Source: JBALVT01 sp036960305
GTDB lineage: Bacteria; Pseudomonadota; Gammaproteobacteria; Pseudomonadales; Halieaceae
DNA length: 64,000 bases
Direction: 5' to 3'
Assembly (NCBI GenBank): GCA_036960305.1
Contig: JBALWA010000007.1
Location: forward strand, 46,673 to 110,672
The translations under genes were made by a program, and so were the position numbers. Of this stretch, positions 8,987 to 17,896 are shown in pieces. Every line of letters starts with the position of its first letter. Positions within the stretch are counted from its first letter, which is position 1. The notes beneath the pieces were generated by a model. It had not been told where the DNA came from, searched no databases, and worked only from the letters and a program-made list of their open reading frames with translations.

Positions 8987-10291
8987 TCAGTTATGAAACC
9001 GGTGCTGAACATGCCGCTGGCGTATCTCGATCTGCTTTCGCCGTTCTTCAACACTCACCTGGGGTATCTCACCAGGTAAGTAATCGCGAATATCTGAAAA
9101 CGGCACCACTTGCGCTCGCAATTCCGGCTCCCCTTCTGCCTTCATCCAGCGATGCGTAATAATCGCCTTTTGCCTGCCTTCAGTGTCGAGCCAGTTCGGG
9201 ACGCCTGGGTCCTGGTGGGCCAGGACGAACCAAACTTTTCCGTCCGGGCTTAGGTGGGCCTGCTCCATGTTGATGCTCGTGGTCCGGTCGGCGTAATTCC
9301 CAGCGTCGAACCAGGCGTGGGTATAGGTCTGGAATGACCAATAGGACGCGGCCGGAGGAGTCACCTCAATCACCATGGCCTTATCCGGGGCTAGATCAAA
9401 GGGAATGCCGCCATACAGTAAGGTAGAAGAGCCACCGCCTACAGAACGTACGCCGTTGGTTTCATTTACTGTGTCGGCGATGAGCGCCGCTTTCATCCAA
9501 CGGTTCCAGCCTATGAGGCTGCCTTCAATCCAGTTTGCGGCTGTGTTCAGACGTTGCGCGATCATTTCCTCAGTCAGAATTTCTGGCGAGCGGCCCTCAC
9601 TGCCTATTCTAAGTAGATAGAATGCCCCTTCGGCATCGTTCTCCCAATCGGCGAAATAGACACGGATGGACAAGATCGTATGGTCCTCGGCAAGCTGAAG
9701 CCAATCGCCTTCCTGGGGATCAGGGCTGACAGTGAGGGTAAAGTTTCCCTGTGCATCCATTGTCAGGTCGGATTTATCCAATGTTTGCGAGGCGCCTATC
9801 TGGCCCAGATGGAAATCCCCCAGACTGGTCTGGATGGCGATTTCTCGAACGCCGAGCAAATTCCCCGTAAGCCGATAAGTATTGCCACCCTTAATTTTTG
9901 CCCGAATGTACTTGTTATCGACGTTAGGGCCGCCCCAACCGGTGGTATCAGTGTTGATCACCAGTAAGGAAGGAAACTCTGGGTCGGCGTGATCGAATTC
10001 CAAGCGCAAGCCTTCAACCACCATGTGTGCCAACTGCCGCACACCTTCAGCGCGGTCACGATCACTGTCCATCGGAAAGGCACCACCTGAAAGAACCGTG
10101 GCACTGTCTTTCGCTAGCAGTCGCTGTCCAAGTTCATTCATGCGCTGCGTAAAGTCAGCCCAGGCCACTAGGCCAGGGCTATCTTGCAGTGCCGCCGCCA
10201 CCTTCCTCTGTTGAACCTTCTGGTAGCTGCCCCCGGCGAACGTGCCGGCCAAGAAAACAACAACCAGTAGTAGTACGACTTTCTTGCTCAC
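8987..10291 (-). CDS. DUF1214-domain protein, membrane-anchored
   Basis: This 434-residue protein begins with a single hydrophobic segment (residues about 4-22), either a signal anchor or an uncleaved signal peptide. Residues about 300-385, including PGVPNWLDTEGR and the ITHRW that follows, match the DUF1214 family. The rest is unassigned. DUF1214 proteins have no established reaction; some sit in operons for degrading cyclic or aromatic compounds. The likely start is GTG 10291 with AGGA upstream. It lies 42 nt downstream of the TonB receptor stop on the same strand, so the two are probably cotranscribed. That suggests an envelope role linked to the receptor's ligand. Confidence 0.75.
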   Translation of the reverse strand: MSKKVVLLLVVVFLAGTFAGGSYQKVQQRKVAAALQDSPGLVAWADFTQRMNELGQRLLAKDSATVLSGGAFPMDSDRDRAEGVRQLAHMVVEGLRLEFDHADPEFPSLLVINTDTTGWGGPNVDNKYIRAKIKGGNTYRLTGNLLGVREIAIQTSLGDFHLGQIGASQTLDKSDLTMDAQGNFTLTVSPDPQEGDWLQLAEDHTILSIRVYFADWENDAEGAFYLLRIGSEGRSPEILTEEMIAQRLNTAANWIEGSLIGWNRWMKAALIADTVNETNGVRSVGGGSSTLLYGGIPFDLAPDKAMVIEVTPPAASYWSFQTYTHAWFDAGNYADRTTSINMEQAHLSPDGKVWFVLAHQDPGVPNWLDTEGRQKAIITHRWMKAEGEPELRAQVVPFSDIRDYLPGEIPQVSVEERRKQIEIRQRHVQHRFHN

Positions 10292-10333
10292 AGGTTCTGA
10301 TCCTCAGGTAGTATTTAGGTAGAAGGGCTTGCC

Positions 10334-12577
10334 TTAGAACCAGTTGTATCTCAGCTCCAGACCGAGGGTACGCTCCGCCAGTCGCGGTACGGTTTGCGCA
10401 TAGCCACCGCCGGGAAAACTGATAACATTATTGGAGCGGATGCTCGTGACGTAATCCTGGTCAGCGGCGTTTTTGACGAATACCACAACCGAATAGTGGT
10501 CATCCCTGTCCCGCAGTTCTACGGCTAGATCCAGAATTTCATAAGAATCCTGGATTGTGCCCTCGTCCTGGGATAGGTCGAACAGCACTTCATCTTGCCA
10601 GCGATAATTGCCCTTGAAGATCAGGTCAAAAGGCATACTGGTGAGCGGTAGCAGATAGTTAGCGTTAAGGGTAAGCCGCCAGTCTGGGGAGTGGGGAAGA
10701 TCTCCCCCGGACAGGTCCTGAGTACCGGTTCCCAACGGGGGATTCGCGCAACTGCCGGGATCGCCTTCCGCCTGCTGACCGAAGGAACACGCGCCGTCTG
10801 GGTAGTCGTCGATCTCCGCGTTGATGTATGCGACACCGCCGTAAATGGTAAGGTTTTCTGTGGCGCGCCATGAGAGGTCTAATTCAACCCCTTCTGTACT
10901 TACTTCACCGGCATTGGTTGTTTCGAAGTTGCCCGGCTCCTCATCCGTCGCTCCAGGGACAAATGCCTCAGCCTGGAAGTTCTCAAAATCGGTATAGAAT
11001 ATTGCGAGATTGACAGACATGCTGTTGTCGAAAAGGCTGCTTTTAATGCCCCATTCCCAGGCGTCACTACTCTCAGGTTCGATTGGTTCGAGATTCTCCA
11101 CATCAGTACTTTGTACCAGGCTGTAGGCAGGGCCTTTATAGCCCTGGGCATAACTCACATAGGTCATTGTTGAATTGTTGACATCCCATTGCAGCGCGAG
11201 CTTGCCAGATAAATCGTCCTCATCGGTGCCATCCGAGACGGCCGGGTCTATCGCATCAGCACTTCCAGTTCGCTTGAACTTGTAGTCGATTTCATCATTG
11301 GTATAACGCCCGCCTATCGTTAGTCTCCAGCGCTCTGACATGTTGACAACCGCTTCACCGAAGGCGGCGTAGTTAGCGGTATCGACAGTAATGTCTGAAT
11401 CAATGTCCCGGTTTATTAGTTCAAGAATTTGATTAGTCTGGCTATCAATGGTCTGGTCGAAATAGAATAGCCCAGCCACATAGCTGATGTATTGGTCTGC
11501 AGGGGAGTTAAGGCGCAACTCCTGGGTGAACTGTTCCTGTTCTTTCTCGCGCGTCGTTGCAAACCCCAGGGGATCTTCAGGCAACAAGCCCAGCCCGGTG
11601 CTGCTTATAAAATCCCAGCTTCGCCAGGCGCTGATGGACGTCACCGTGTAATCGCCAATTTGCCAGTCGATATGAATGGCATGGCCAATCGACTCGTTCT
11701 CCGAGAGCGGCGTTTGGCTCGTACTAGTGTTCAAGGTGTTGTTATCCTCGGATGCAACTACCGGCAGAAGACGCGTCGCCGAAGGTTCTTCGGCCTCACG
11801 CGCGGTGGATACAGTGCACTTACAGTCTGATTCCGCCCAATCAACTGTGTAGCCTATTTCCAGAGAATCCGTTGGCGTCCAAAGCAACTTGGCCTTCGCC
11901 AGTTTGTCTTCATGACCATTGTAGTCCTTGCCATCGTAGACATTTTCAATCCATCCGTCTGCATCGATGTAGCTACCCGTTAGTCGGTACGCCAGATTGC
12001 TCGATATGGGGCCGGAGATCGTACCCGCCACACGATATTCGCCATCTTCAATTGCCATTAGGCTGACATCAGCCTCTAGAGACTCCGTCGGCCGTTTGGA
12101 GATAAAGTTTATAACGCCCGCTGAGGCATTCTTGCCAAACAAGGTGCCCTGGGGGCCGCGCAGGACTTCTACCCGCTCAATGTCGGGCAATTGCCCGAAT
12201 GCCATTGCCGAACGCCCTAGTACAACGCCATCCACCAAAGTAGCGACACTCGGCTCCACTCCCTCACTAAAGGACTGGGTACCCAGACCCCGCACGTTGA
12301 AAGAGCTGTTCGACGGTTCAGAGCCCTGTTGCACTGTCAGGGACGGAACCAGGTTAGCGATATCGGCGGTCTGAATGATCTGGTTATCCGCAATCATGTC
12401 TGCTGATAAGGCCGAAACCGCAACGGCTACATCTTGCAGGCTGGATGCGCGCTTTGTGGCCGTCACAATAACTTCTTCAAGTGCGAGAGAGCCCTGGGCT
12501 GCGACTATTTCTGAAGGCAAGGCAAGGGCTACTACGCCTAATAAGCTGGTGCTTAGCGTTCGTTTTAGTGCTTTCAT
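10334..12577 (-). CDS. TonB-dependent outer-membrane receptor
   Basis: With the start at ATG 12577 (GGAG 8 nt upstream) the protein has about 747 residues. It opens with a signal peptide ending near EIVAAQG, followed by a TonB box-like EEVIVTATKR. The plug domain shows FNVRGLG and VEVLRGPQGTLFGKNASAG, hallmarks of TonB receptors, and the beta-barrel ends in a terminal aromatic residue (YNWF). An upstream in-frame ATG at 12640 would add 21 residues ahead of the signal peptide and is unlikely. Receptors of this type import siderophores, B12, carbohydrates or hydrophobic substrates. The divergent TetR gene suggests substrate-induced expression together with the DUF1214 gene. Confidence 0.93.
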   Translation of the reverse strand: MKALKRTLSTSLLGVVALALPSEIVAAQGSLALEEVIVTATKRASSLQDVAVAVSALSADMIADNQIIQTADIANLVPSLTVQQGSEPSNSSFNVRGLGTQSFSEGVEPSVATLVDGVVLGRSAMAFGQLPDIERVEVLRGPQGTLFGKNASAGVINFISKRPTESLEADVSLMAIEDGEYRVAGTISGPISSNLAYRLTGSYIDADGWIENVYDGKDYNGHEDKLAKAKLLWTPTDSLEIGYTVDWAESDCKCTVSTAREAEEPSATRLLPVVASEDNNTLNTSTSQTPLSENESIGHAIHIDWQIGDYTVTSISAWRSWDFISSTGLGLLPEDPLGFATTREKEQEQFTQELRLNSPADQYISYVAGLFYFDQTIDSQTNQILELINRDIDSDITVDTANYAAFGEAVVNMSERWRLTIGGRYTNDEIDYKFKRTGSADAIDPAVSDGTDEDDLSGKLALQWDVNNSTMTYVSYAQGYKGPAYSLVQSTDVENLEPIEPESSDAWEWGIKSSLFDNSMSVNLAIFYTDFENFQAEAFVPGATDEEPGNFETTNAGEVSTEGVELDLSWRATENLTIYGGVAYINAEIDDYPDGACSFGQQAEGDPGSCANPPLGTGTQDLSGGDLPHSPDWRLTLNANYLLPLTSMPFDLIFKGNYRWQDEVLFDLSQDEGTIQDSYEILDLAVELRDRDDHYSVVVFVKNAADQDYVTSIRSNNVISFPGGGYAQTVPRLAERTLGLELRYNWF

Positions 12578-12666
12578 CCAATTATCTCCATCAGAAAACG
12601 TGCTTTGAATCCTGAAAGCTTCGCAGGGCAACATATTCATAGATGTGGCTGCAGAACGTGTCTCGC

Positions 12667-12695
12667 TTGACTTATTATTAAAGAACTTCTTTAAA
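12667..12695 (+). promoter_or_regulatory. Candidate sigma-70 promoter of the TetR gene
   Basis: TTGACT (12667-12672) and TTTAAA (12690-12695) are separated by 17 nt and lie 30 nt upstream of the first possible start of the TetR gene. The -10 overlaps the palindrome at 12678-12694, which suggests autorepression. Confidence 0.45.
12678..12694. promoter_or_regulatory. 17-bp palindrome, candidate TetR operator
   Basis: TTAAAGAA, a central C, then TTCTTTAA: two perfect 8-bp arms around one base. It lies in the 148-bp gap between the divergent TonB receptor and TetR genes and overlaps the likely TetR promoter, the usual position for a TetR-family operator controlling both directions. Confidence 0.5.
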
Positions 12696-12725
12696 CATAT
12701 CGTCTAAATATGCTAGTGTCAAGAT

Positions 12726-13460
12726 ATGGTCTATTCTGCATTATTGCTATGCATAGCATTGTTATGGGGTTTCGAATTGGCAACTAACAGGCAACCAGTT
12801 GAACGCGACAAAGCTGTCCTTCGTCGACAGCACATTTTGGAGACGGCCGAAAGACTCTTTGCAGAACGCGGTGTAGAGAATGTCTCGCTGAACGAGATTA
12901 ACAAGACGGCGGGCCAGAAGAATACATCGGCCCTGCACTATCACTTTAGTAACCGGCAGGGTTTGCTGTATGCCATTGTTGATCAGCATAGCGACGAGTT
13001 GCGACCCAAGATTGCAGCGCGCCTTGGTAAATTGGAGCGTGTGTCGGACAGTACACCTGATCCTCACGACTTCGTAAGTTCTTACATAGGTCCGTATGTT
13101 CAGAAGCTCAGTAATGTTCGGGGTGTTCGATTCTTGCAAATCATGGCTATGATGCTGACCAGTGATCCCATTCGCGCTGTTGTATTACGAGATACGAAAA
13201 CCACGGAAGACCTACGGCCTCGTATTCAAGCATTGATGAATAGCTTCCTGATCGACTTGAGCCAAGAAGAAAGAAACATGCGGGCGCTGTCGTTTGGTTT
13301 GTTGATGTTCAGCACGCTCTCTGCCTATAGCCATTTGGACAAGTCATCAGCGAAGGCCATATTTGGCAGCAAAACAAAATTTGTCCAGCACCTTAAAGCT
13401 ATCCTCGTTGCGGTACTGACAGCTGAGCGTGGCGAGACAGATACTGGCCCGACTCGATAG
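12726..13460 (+). CDS. TetR/AcrR-family transcriptional regulator
   Basis: This protein is up to 244 residues long. The TetR DNA-binding domain is clear: ILETAERLFAERG, then the recognition region around TSALHYHFSNRQGLL. The C-terminal part is a helical ligand-binding domain of unknown specificity. The first 17 residues from ATG 12726 form a hydrophobic stretch that TetR proteins do not normally have. TTG 12777, with GGGG nine bases upstream, would give a conventional start (ATNRQPVERDK after the initiator). The start is therefore uncertain. It is divergent from the TonB receptor operon, and a palindrome lies between them, so it likely represses that operon and itself. Confidence 0.88.
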   Translation: MVYSALLLCIALLWGFELATNRQPVERDKAVLRRQHILETAERLFAERGVENVSLNEINKTAGQKNTSALHYHFSNRQGLLYAIVDQHSDELRPKIAARLGKLERVSDSTPDPHDFVSSYIGPYVQKLSNVRGVRFLQIMAMMLTSDPIRAVVLRDTKTTEDLRPRIQALMNSFLIDLSQEERNMRALSFGLLMFSTLSAYSHLDKSSAKAIFGSKTKFVQHLKAILVAVLTAERGETDTGPTR

Positions 13461-13468
13461 GCTTAGGT

Positions 13469-15004
13469 TTAGGCATTCAAACCGACACCGGCATACCTTA
13501 TCCCCGTCAGTTCTGCCATCTCCTTCTTCCAGGTAGTCAGGTCTTCGATACTGAACTGATCCAGTGCATTATGACCGCACGCTCTTGCCATTACCTGCAT
13601 CAGTTCAGTGGAAGCGCTGAAAAAGTTGTGCAGTCGGGTCGCACCTTTTTCCACATCCATACGCTTGCGCAACTCGGGGTCCTGGGTGGCAATGCCCGCG
13701 GGGCAGTTGTTGGTGTTACACATTCGTGCAGCGACACAGCCGATCGCCTGCATGGCGGAGTTGGATATCGCGACGCCGTCAGCTCCCAGACACAGCGCCT
13801 TAATAAAGTCTGCGGGTGTGCGCAATCCTCCAGTGATAATCAGCGTAACATCACCTCGATTCAAACTGTCCAGATGGCGCCGCGCCCTGGCCAATGCGGG
13901 TATGGTGGGAACAGAAATATTATCCCTGAAAATTAGCGGGGCAGCGCCGGTGCCTCCGCCCCGGCCATCCAGAATGATGTAATCGGCAGTGGCTTCCAGG
14001 GCAAAATCAATATCCTTCTCAATATGGTTTGCGGACAACTTGAAGCCTATGGGAACTCCCCCACTGATTTCCCTGACCCGCTGGGCGATTTCGCGGAAGT
14101 CCGCTGGGGATTGAAGGCCGACAAAAGTCGGTGGTGATATGGCGTCTGTATGCTCTGGTAGTCCACGCACCTGGGCGATTTTACCCGTGACCTTGCGTCC
14201 AGGAAGATGCCCGCCTGTTCCGGTCTTGGCGCCCTGCCCCCCCTTGAAATGGAATGCCTGCACCTGGGACATCAGCTCTTCCCGATAGCCGAACTTTGCG
14301 GAGGCCAGCTCATAAAAATAGCGGCTATTGGCCTGCTGTTCTTCCGGTAACATGCCGCCCTCACCGGAACAAATTCCTGTGCCTGCTCGCTGGGCCCCTG
14401 TGGCCAATGCAATCTTCGCTTCCTCTGACAATGCACCGAAACTCATATCAGATACAAATAGCGGGATATCCAGTTTCAAGGGCTTATCAGCGTTGGGGCC
14501 TATCACCAATCCGGTGTTAACCGGGTCGCCTTCCATCAGTGGCTTGGTCGCAAACTGCGCGACAAGCAATTGGATGTCATCCCAGTGTGGCAACTCGCTT
14601 CGCGGTACGCCCATGGACGCCATGGGGCCGTGATGCCCCACCTTACGCAGTCCATCTTCCGCTAGTGCGTGGATATACTCGACGGTTGGTTCTTCAGGCG
14701 TAGCCTGAGCCTTGGGTGAAGAACCAGACTCCACAGGCGCCATCTCCTTGCCAATATCAGTACTTTGAAGGTTTTTATGGGAGCCGTCGCAATAGGGAGG
14801 GTTAGCTGTCTGTTTGCATTGGCACAGATAGGCTTCCCCATCTTCTTTTGCAGTAAAGCTTGCCGGTGAGATATCAGTGCCGCGGTGCGAACCATCACAG
14901 AAAGGCTGGGAAGAGGACCGCCCGCACTGACACCAATAATATTCCTGGTCCGCCTTCAGTTCAGCTGCGATAGGTTTGACATCGTAAATGATGGGCTTGG
15001 ACAT
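13469..15004 (-). CDS. CDGSH-CDGSH-glutamate synthase-like FMN protein (fusion)
   Basis: This 511-residue protein joins two iron-sulfur domains to a GltB-type FMN barrel. The CDGSH motifs are at C25/C27/C36/H40 and C61/C63/C72/H76, each able to bind a 2Fe-2S cluster with three Cys and one His. Residues about 120-500 match the FMN-binding glutamate synthase family. A CVAARMCNTNNC segment has the C-x5-C-x4-C spacing of the 3Fe-4S ligands in glutamate synthase. There is no glutaminase domain, so glutamine-dependent glutamate synthesis is unlikely; a cytosolic redox reaction is more plausible. AAGGAAAG precedes the ATG. It lies 14 nt downstream of the pirin gene and probably shares its mRNA. Confidence 0.88.
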   Translation of the reverse strand: MSKPIIYDVKPIAAELKADQEYYWCQCGRSSSQPFCDGSHRGTDISPASFTAKEDGEAYLCQCKQTANPPYCDGSHKNLQSTDIGKEMAPVESGSSPKAQATPEEPTVEYIHALAEDGLRKVGHHGPMASMGVPRSELPHWDDIQLLVAQFATKPLMEGDPVNTGLVIGPNADKPLKLDIPLFVSDMSFGALSEEAKIALATGAQRAGTGICSGEGGMLPEEQQANSRYFYELASAKFGYREELMSQVQAFHFKGGQGAKTGTGGHLPGRKVTGKIAQVRGLPEHTDAISPPTFVGLQSPADFREIAQRVREISGGVPIGFKLSANHIEKDIDFALEATADYIILDGRGGGTGAAPLIFRDNISVPTIPALARARRHLDSLNRGDVTLIITGGLRTPADFIKALCLGADGVAISNSAMQAIGCVAARMCNTNNCPAGIATQDPELRKRMDVEKGATRLHNFFSASTELMQVMARACGHNALDQFSIEDLTTWKKEMAELTGIRYAGVGLNA

Positions 15005-15018
15005 TTTTCTTTCCTTGT

Positions 15019-15858
15019 TTATGCCACGAGTCGTCCGGCGTTGTAATCTTGAATCGCCTGTTCAATTTCTTCAGCGGTATTCATAACAAACGGCCCGTAC
15101 TGGCTAATGGGCTCCTGGATTGGCGTACCGGCTAGTAACAATACCCTGGCGCCTTGTTCAGATGCGGTCACTGACAACGCGTCCCCCTGTTGGTAAATGC
15201 CCATCTGTCCTTCAGTCAAGTCAGTCGTTCCACCACTGAACACCAGTAGTAACACGGTTTGTTGTGGCTTAACAGCCAGTTCCCAACGTGCGCCAGGCTG
15301 CAAATCAATATCGAGATAGGTTGGCTGTGTGCTGCTTTCGGCCACGGGCCCGTATTCGGTGCCACCTGGAAGGGAAAGTGAACCTGCGATTAGCTTTACG
15401 CTAACCCCCTCCTCCGGACTGACAACGGGGATTTCCTTACTGGCATATTCCTGATAAGCAGCAGGTTTCATCTTCTCACTAGAAGGCAAATTCAGCCAGA
15501 GCTGGAATCCGTGTAACAAGCCGTCGGTTTGTTCGGGCATTTCTGAATGTATAACGCCTCTTCCAGCGGTCATCCACTGTACATCTCCGCTGGCGATGAC
15601 GCCCTCGTTACCCAGGTGATCCTTGTGCCGCATGGCACCGTCGATCATGTAGGTGATGGTTTCAAATCCGCGATGGGGATGAGAGGGGAAGCCGCCTACA
15701 TAGTCGGCGCCGTCCTCGGATCGTATTTCGTCGAGCATCAGGAAAGGGTCGATTTGCGCCATTACATCACGGCCCGCTATTCGACGGATTTTCACCCCGT
15801 CACCATCCGATGAGGGTCTGGCATTTATTACCCGCTGTAGTGTTCGATACTTTTTCAT
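15019..15858 (-). CDS. Pirin family protein
   Basis: This 279-residue bicupin protein shows the pirin N-terminal signature, including DPFLMLDE, then HPHRGFETITYM with two metal-ligand histidines, and later GRGVIHSEMP with another His/Glu pair. The C-terminal cupin ends with the conserved GPFVMNT segment. E. coli YhaK and YhhW are relatives; some pirins have quercetin-dioxygenase activity and others act as redox-sensitive partners. It sits between the glutathionyl-hydroquinone reductase gene (13 nt upstream) and the CDGSH fusion gene (14 nt downstream), all on the minus strand. The grouping suggests a response to quinones or electrophiles. A GGAGGG ribosome site is present. Confidence 0.92.
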   Translation of the reverse strand: MKKYRTLQRVINARPSSDGDGVKIRRIAGRDVMAQIDPFLMLDEIRSEDGADYVGGFPSHPHRGFETITYMIDGAMRHKDHLGNEGVIASGDVQWMTAGRGVIHSEMPEQTDGLLHGFQLWLNLPSSEKMKPAAYQEYASKEIPVVSPEEGVSVKLIAGSLSLPGGTEYGPVAESSTQPTYLDIDLQPGARWELAVKPQQTVLLLVFSGGTTDLTEGQMGIYQQGDALSVTASEQGARVLLLAGTPIQEPISQYGPFVMNTAEEIEQAIQDYNAGRLVA

Positions 15859-15871
15859 TGTAATGCCCTCC

Positions 15872-16864
15872 TCAGGCCGCGCTTTCTGAAGCTGCGCTCA
15901 ATTTTGCTCTATTGTGTGGTCTACTGAAATCGATTTCCTGCCCCAGTGGCACGATACCGGTAGGGTTAATCGTCCCGTGGCTGCCGTAATAATGCTGTTT
16001 GATGTAAGGCATATCTACTGTGGCCGCGACGCCAGTTTGCTGAAACAAGTCGCGTACATAGCCGGAGATATTGTCGTAGTCTTCAATACGCTGCTGATTG
16101 GCCTTAAAGTGACCGAAATACACCGCATCAAAACGCACCAGCGTGGTGAACAGACGCCAGTCTGCTTCGGTAATACGGTCACCACACAGGTACCGTTGAG
16201 TCTCCAGTCGCAGCTCTATCTTGTCCAGTGCATCGAAAATTTCAAAGTATGCGGACTCATAGGCCTGCTGTGTTGTTGCAAATCCCGCCCGATACACCCC
16301 GTTATTGATAGTGGGATAGATCCAGTCGTTCAGCTGATCAATCTCCGCGTGCAGCTCCGCCGGGTAGTACTCATCGCTATTACCGGTGATCTCGTTAAAG
16401 GCGCTGTTCAGCATGCGGATAATTTCGGCGGACTCATTGCTGACAATGGTCTGGCGCTGCTTGTCCCAAAGTATGGGCACGGTTACGCGACTGGTCACAG
16501 TCGGGTTGGCCTTTGTGTAGATCTCGTGCAGGTATTGCCGCCCGTAGAGATGATCCGGATACTGCTCGGAGAAAGTCCAGCCATGCTCCATCATCAGGGG
16601 TTCGACCACAGAAACACTGATAAGCTCTTCCAGCCCCTTCAGTTGACGCAGAATCAAGGTCCGGTGCGCCCAGGGGCACGCAAGGGAAACGTAGAGGTGA
16701 TAACGACCAGCCTCTGCTTCGAATCCACCATTGCCGGTAGGTCCGGGTGAGCCGTCAGGAGTAACCCAGTGGCGAAACAAACTCTCCTGGCGCTTGAATT
16801 CCCCCTTGTTGCTTTCAGTTTCGTACCATTGATCAGCCCACTTACCATCTATTAACAAGCCCAT
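15872..16864 (-). CDS. yqjG: Glutathionyl-hydroquinone reductase (YqjG-like GST)
   Basis: This 330-residue protein matches the Xi-class GST family (YqjG, PcpF, Ecm4). The redox motif C63-P-W-A-H67 replaces the usual thioredoxin-type start, and the length of about 330 residues is diagnostic against ordinary GSTs of about 210. These cytosolic enzymes reduce glutathionyl-hydroquinones and release glutathione. The gene is first in a three-gene minus-strand unit with pirin and the CDGSH fusion. It is divergent from a LysR gene, resembling the yqjG/yhaK/yhaJ neighbourhood of E. coli. An AGGAGG site precedes the ATG. Confidence 0.9.
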   Translation of the reverse strand: MGLLIDGKWADQWYETESNKGEFKRQESLFRHWVTPDGSPGPTGNGGFEAEAGRYHLYVSLACPWAHRTLILRQLKGLEELISVSVVEPLMMEHGWTFSEQYPDHLYGRQYLHEIYTKANPTVTSRVTVPILWDKQRQTIVSNESAEIIRMLNSAFNEITGNSDEYYPAELHAEIDQLNDWIYPTINNGVYRAGFATTQQAYESAYFEIFDALDKIELRLETQRYLCGDRITEADWRLFTTLVRFDAVYFGHFKANQQRIEDYDNISGYVRDLFQQTGVAATVDMPYIKQHYYGSHGTINPTGIVPLGQEIDFSRPHNRAKLSAASESAA

Positions 16865-16966
16865 TACAGCCTCCTGAATTAGTAATTACATCGAATGTTT
16901 AAACTCATTAAAGCCATTATATAGTTGATACATTCATTTAATAGCGGTATAGATTGACTGAATTGT

Positions 16967-16979
16967 TCAAATATTTTGA
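16967..16979. promoter_or_regulatory. LysR-type T-N11-A palindrome
   Basis: TCAAA-TAT-TTTGA is a 13-bp interrupted palindrome of the T-N11-A form bound by LysR proteins. It lies 5 nt before the LysR start and about 100 nt before the divergent GST gene, a typical autoregulatory position. Confidence 0.35.
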
Positions 16980-16984
16980 TCTAT

Positions 16985-17896
16985 ATGAAATTACCAATTA
17001 GCCTTGAAGCTCTGGAAGTCATCGATGCCATTGACCGCAAGGGGAGTTTTGCAGCGGCTGCTACGGTACTGCATAAAGTGCCCTCAGCCATATCCTATAC
17101 CGTGCAGAAGCTAGAACAGGACCTGGGTGTCACCCTGTTCCAAAAAGAGGGACGCAAAGCCGTTCTAACCTCAGCCGGGCGGCACCTGGTGGAACAGGGT
17201 CGACATTTGTTAATGGCAGCTGATGAACTCGCAGCAGGCACGCGGCAAATCGCAACAGGCTGGGAGCCCCGTTTTCGGATCGCCGTGGAGACGATAGTGC
17301 CTTTGGGGGTCGTATTACCACTGATCGCCGATCTACAAGCCGTTCAGCCCGGTGTCGAGGTTTCCCTATATACCGAGGTGCTTGCGGGAACCTGGGAGGC
17401 ACTGGTCGAGAACCGTGTCGATCTGGTGATTGGCGCTGCAGGCGATGTGCCGGGACACAAGGGCATTCGTTGCGAGGAATGGCGCAGCATCAAGCATATT
17501 TTCGTGGCCGCTCCAGATCACCCGCTGTGCACAGAGACCGCGCCGATTAGTGTCGATGCCGTACAGCAATACCGCGCAATTATTATCAGAGACACCTCAC
17601 AAAACTCAGCGTCACTTTCCCGGGGAATACTCAATCAGAAAACCGCGATCTACGTACCAACTATGGAAGCAAAGATAGAGGCGCACCGTCTGGGCCTTGG
17701 GGTGGGCTATGTGCCGGAAGATCAGGTAGCCGACGACTTGGCGGCTGGCAGACTGGTCGCACTGAAATTGGCCGAGCCCAGAGAAGACGGACCACTCATG
17801 CTGGGTTGGAAAGCGAGTAATCGAGGTCAGGCGCTACAATTTTTGTTAGAGCGCCTTCGAGAGCCATTGACCATTGACCAAACTTACTCGATATAG
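16985..17896 (+). CDS. LysR-family transcriptional regulator
   Basis: The N-terminal winged helix-turn-helix (residues about 4-62) reads LEALEVIDAIDRKGSFAAAA and continues with the LysR pattern LEQDLGVTLFQ. The effector-binding domain follows. I prefer ATG 16985; TTG 16976 is in frame but weaker. The gene is divergent from the glutathionyl-hydroquinone reductase-pirin-CDGSH unit. In E. coli the LysR regulator YhaJ lies near yqjG and yhaK and responds to aromatic or quinone-like compounds, so a similar sensing role is a reasonable inference. The 3' end overlaps the convergent Rieske gene by 13 bp. Confidence 0.92.
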   Translation: MKLPISLEALEVIDAIDRKGSFAAAATVLHKVPSAISYTVQKLEQDLGVTLFQKEGRKAVLTSAGRHLVEQGRHLLMAADELAAGTRQIATGWEPRFRIAVETIVPLGVVLPLIADLQAVQPGVEVSLYTEVLAGTWEALVENRVDLVIGAAGDVPGHKGIRCEEWRSIKHIFVAAPDHPLCTETAPISVDAVQQYRAIIIRDTSQNSASLSRGILNQKTAIYVPTMEAKIEAHRLGLGVGYVPEDQVADDLAAGRLVALKLAEPREDGPLMLGWKASNRGQALQFLLERLREPLTIDQTYSI

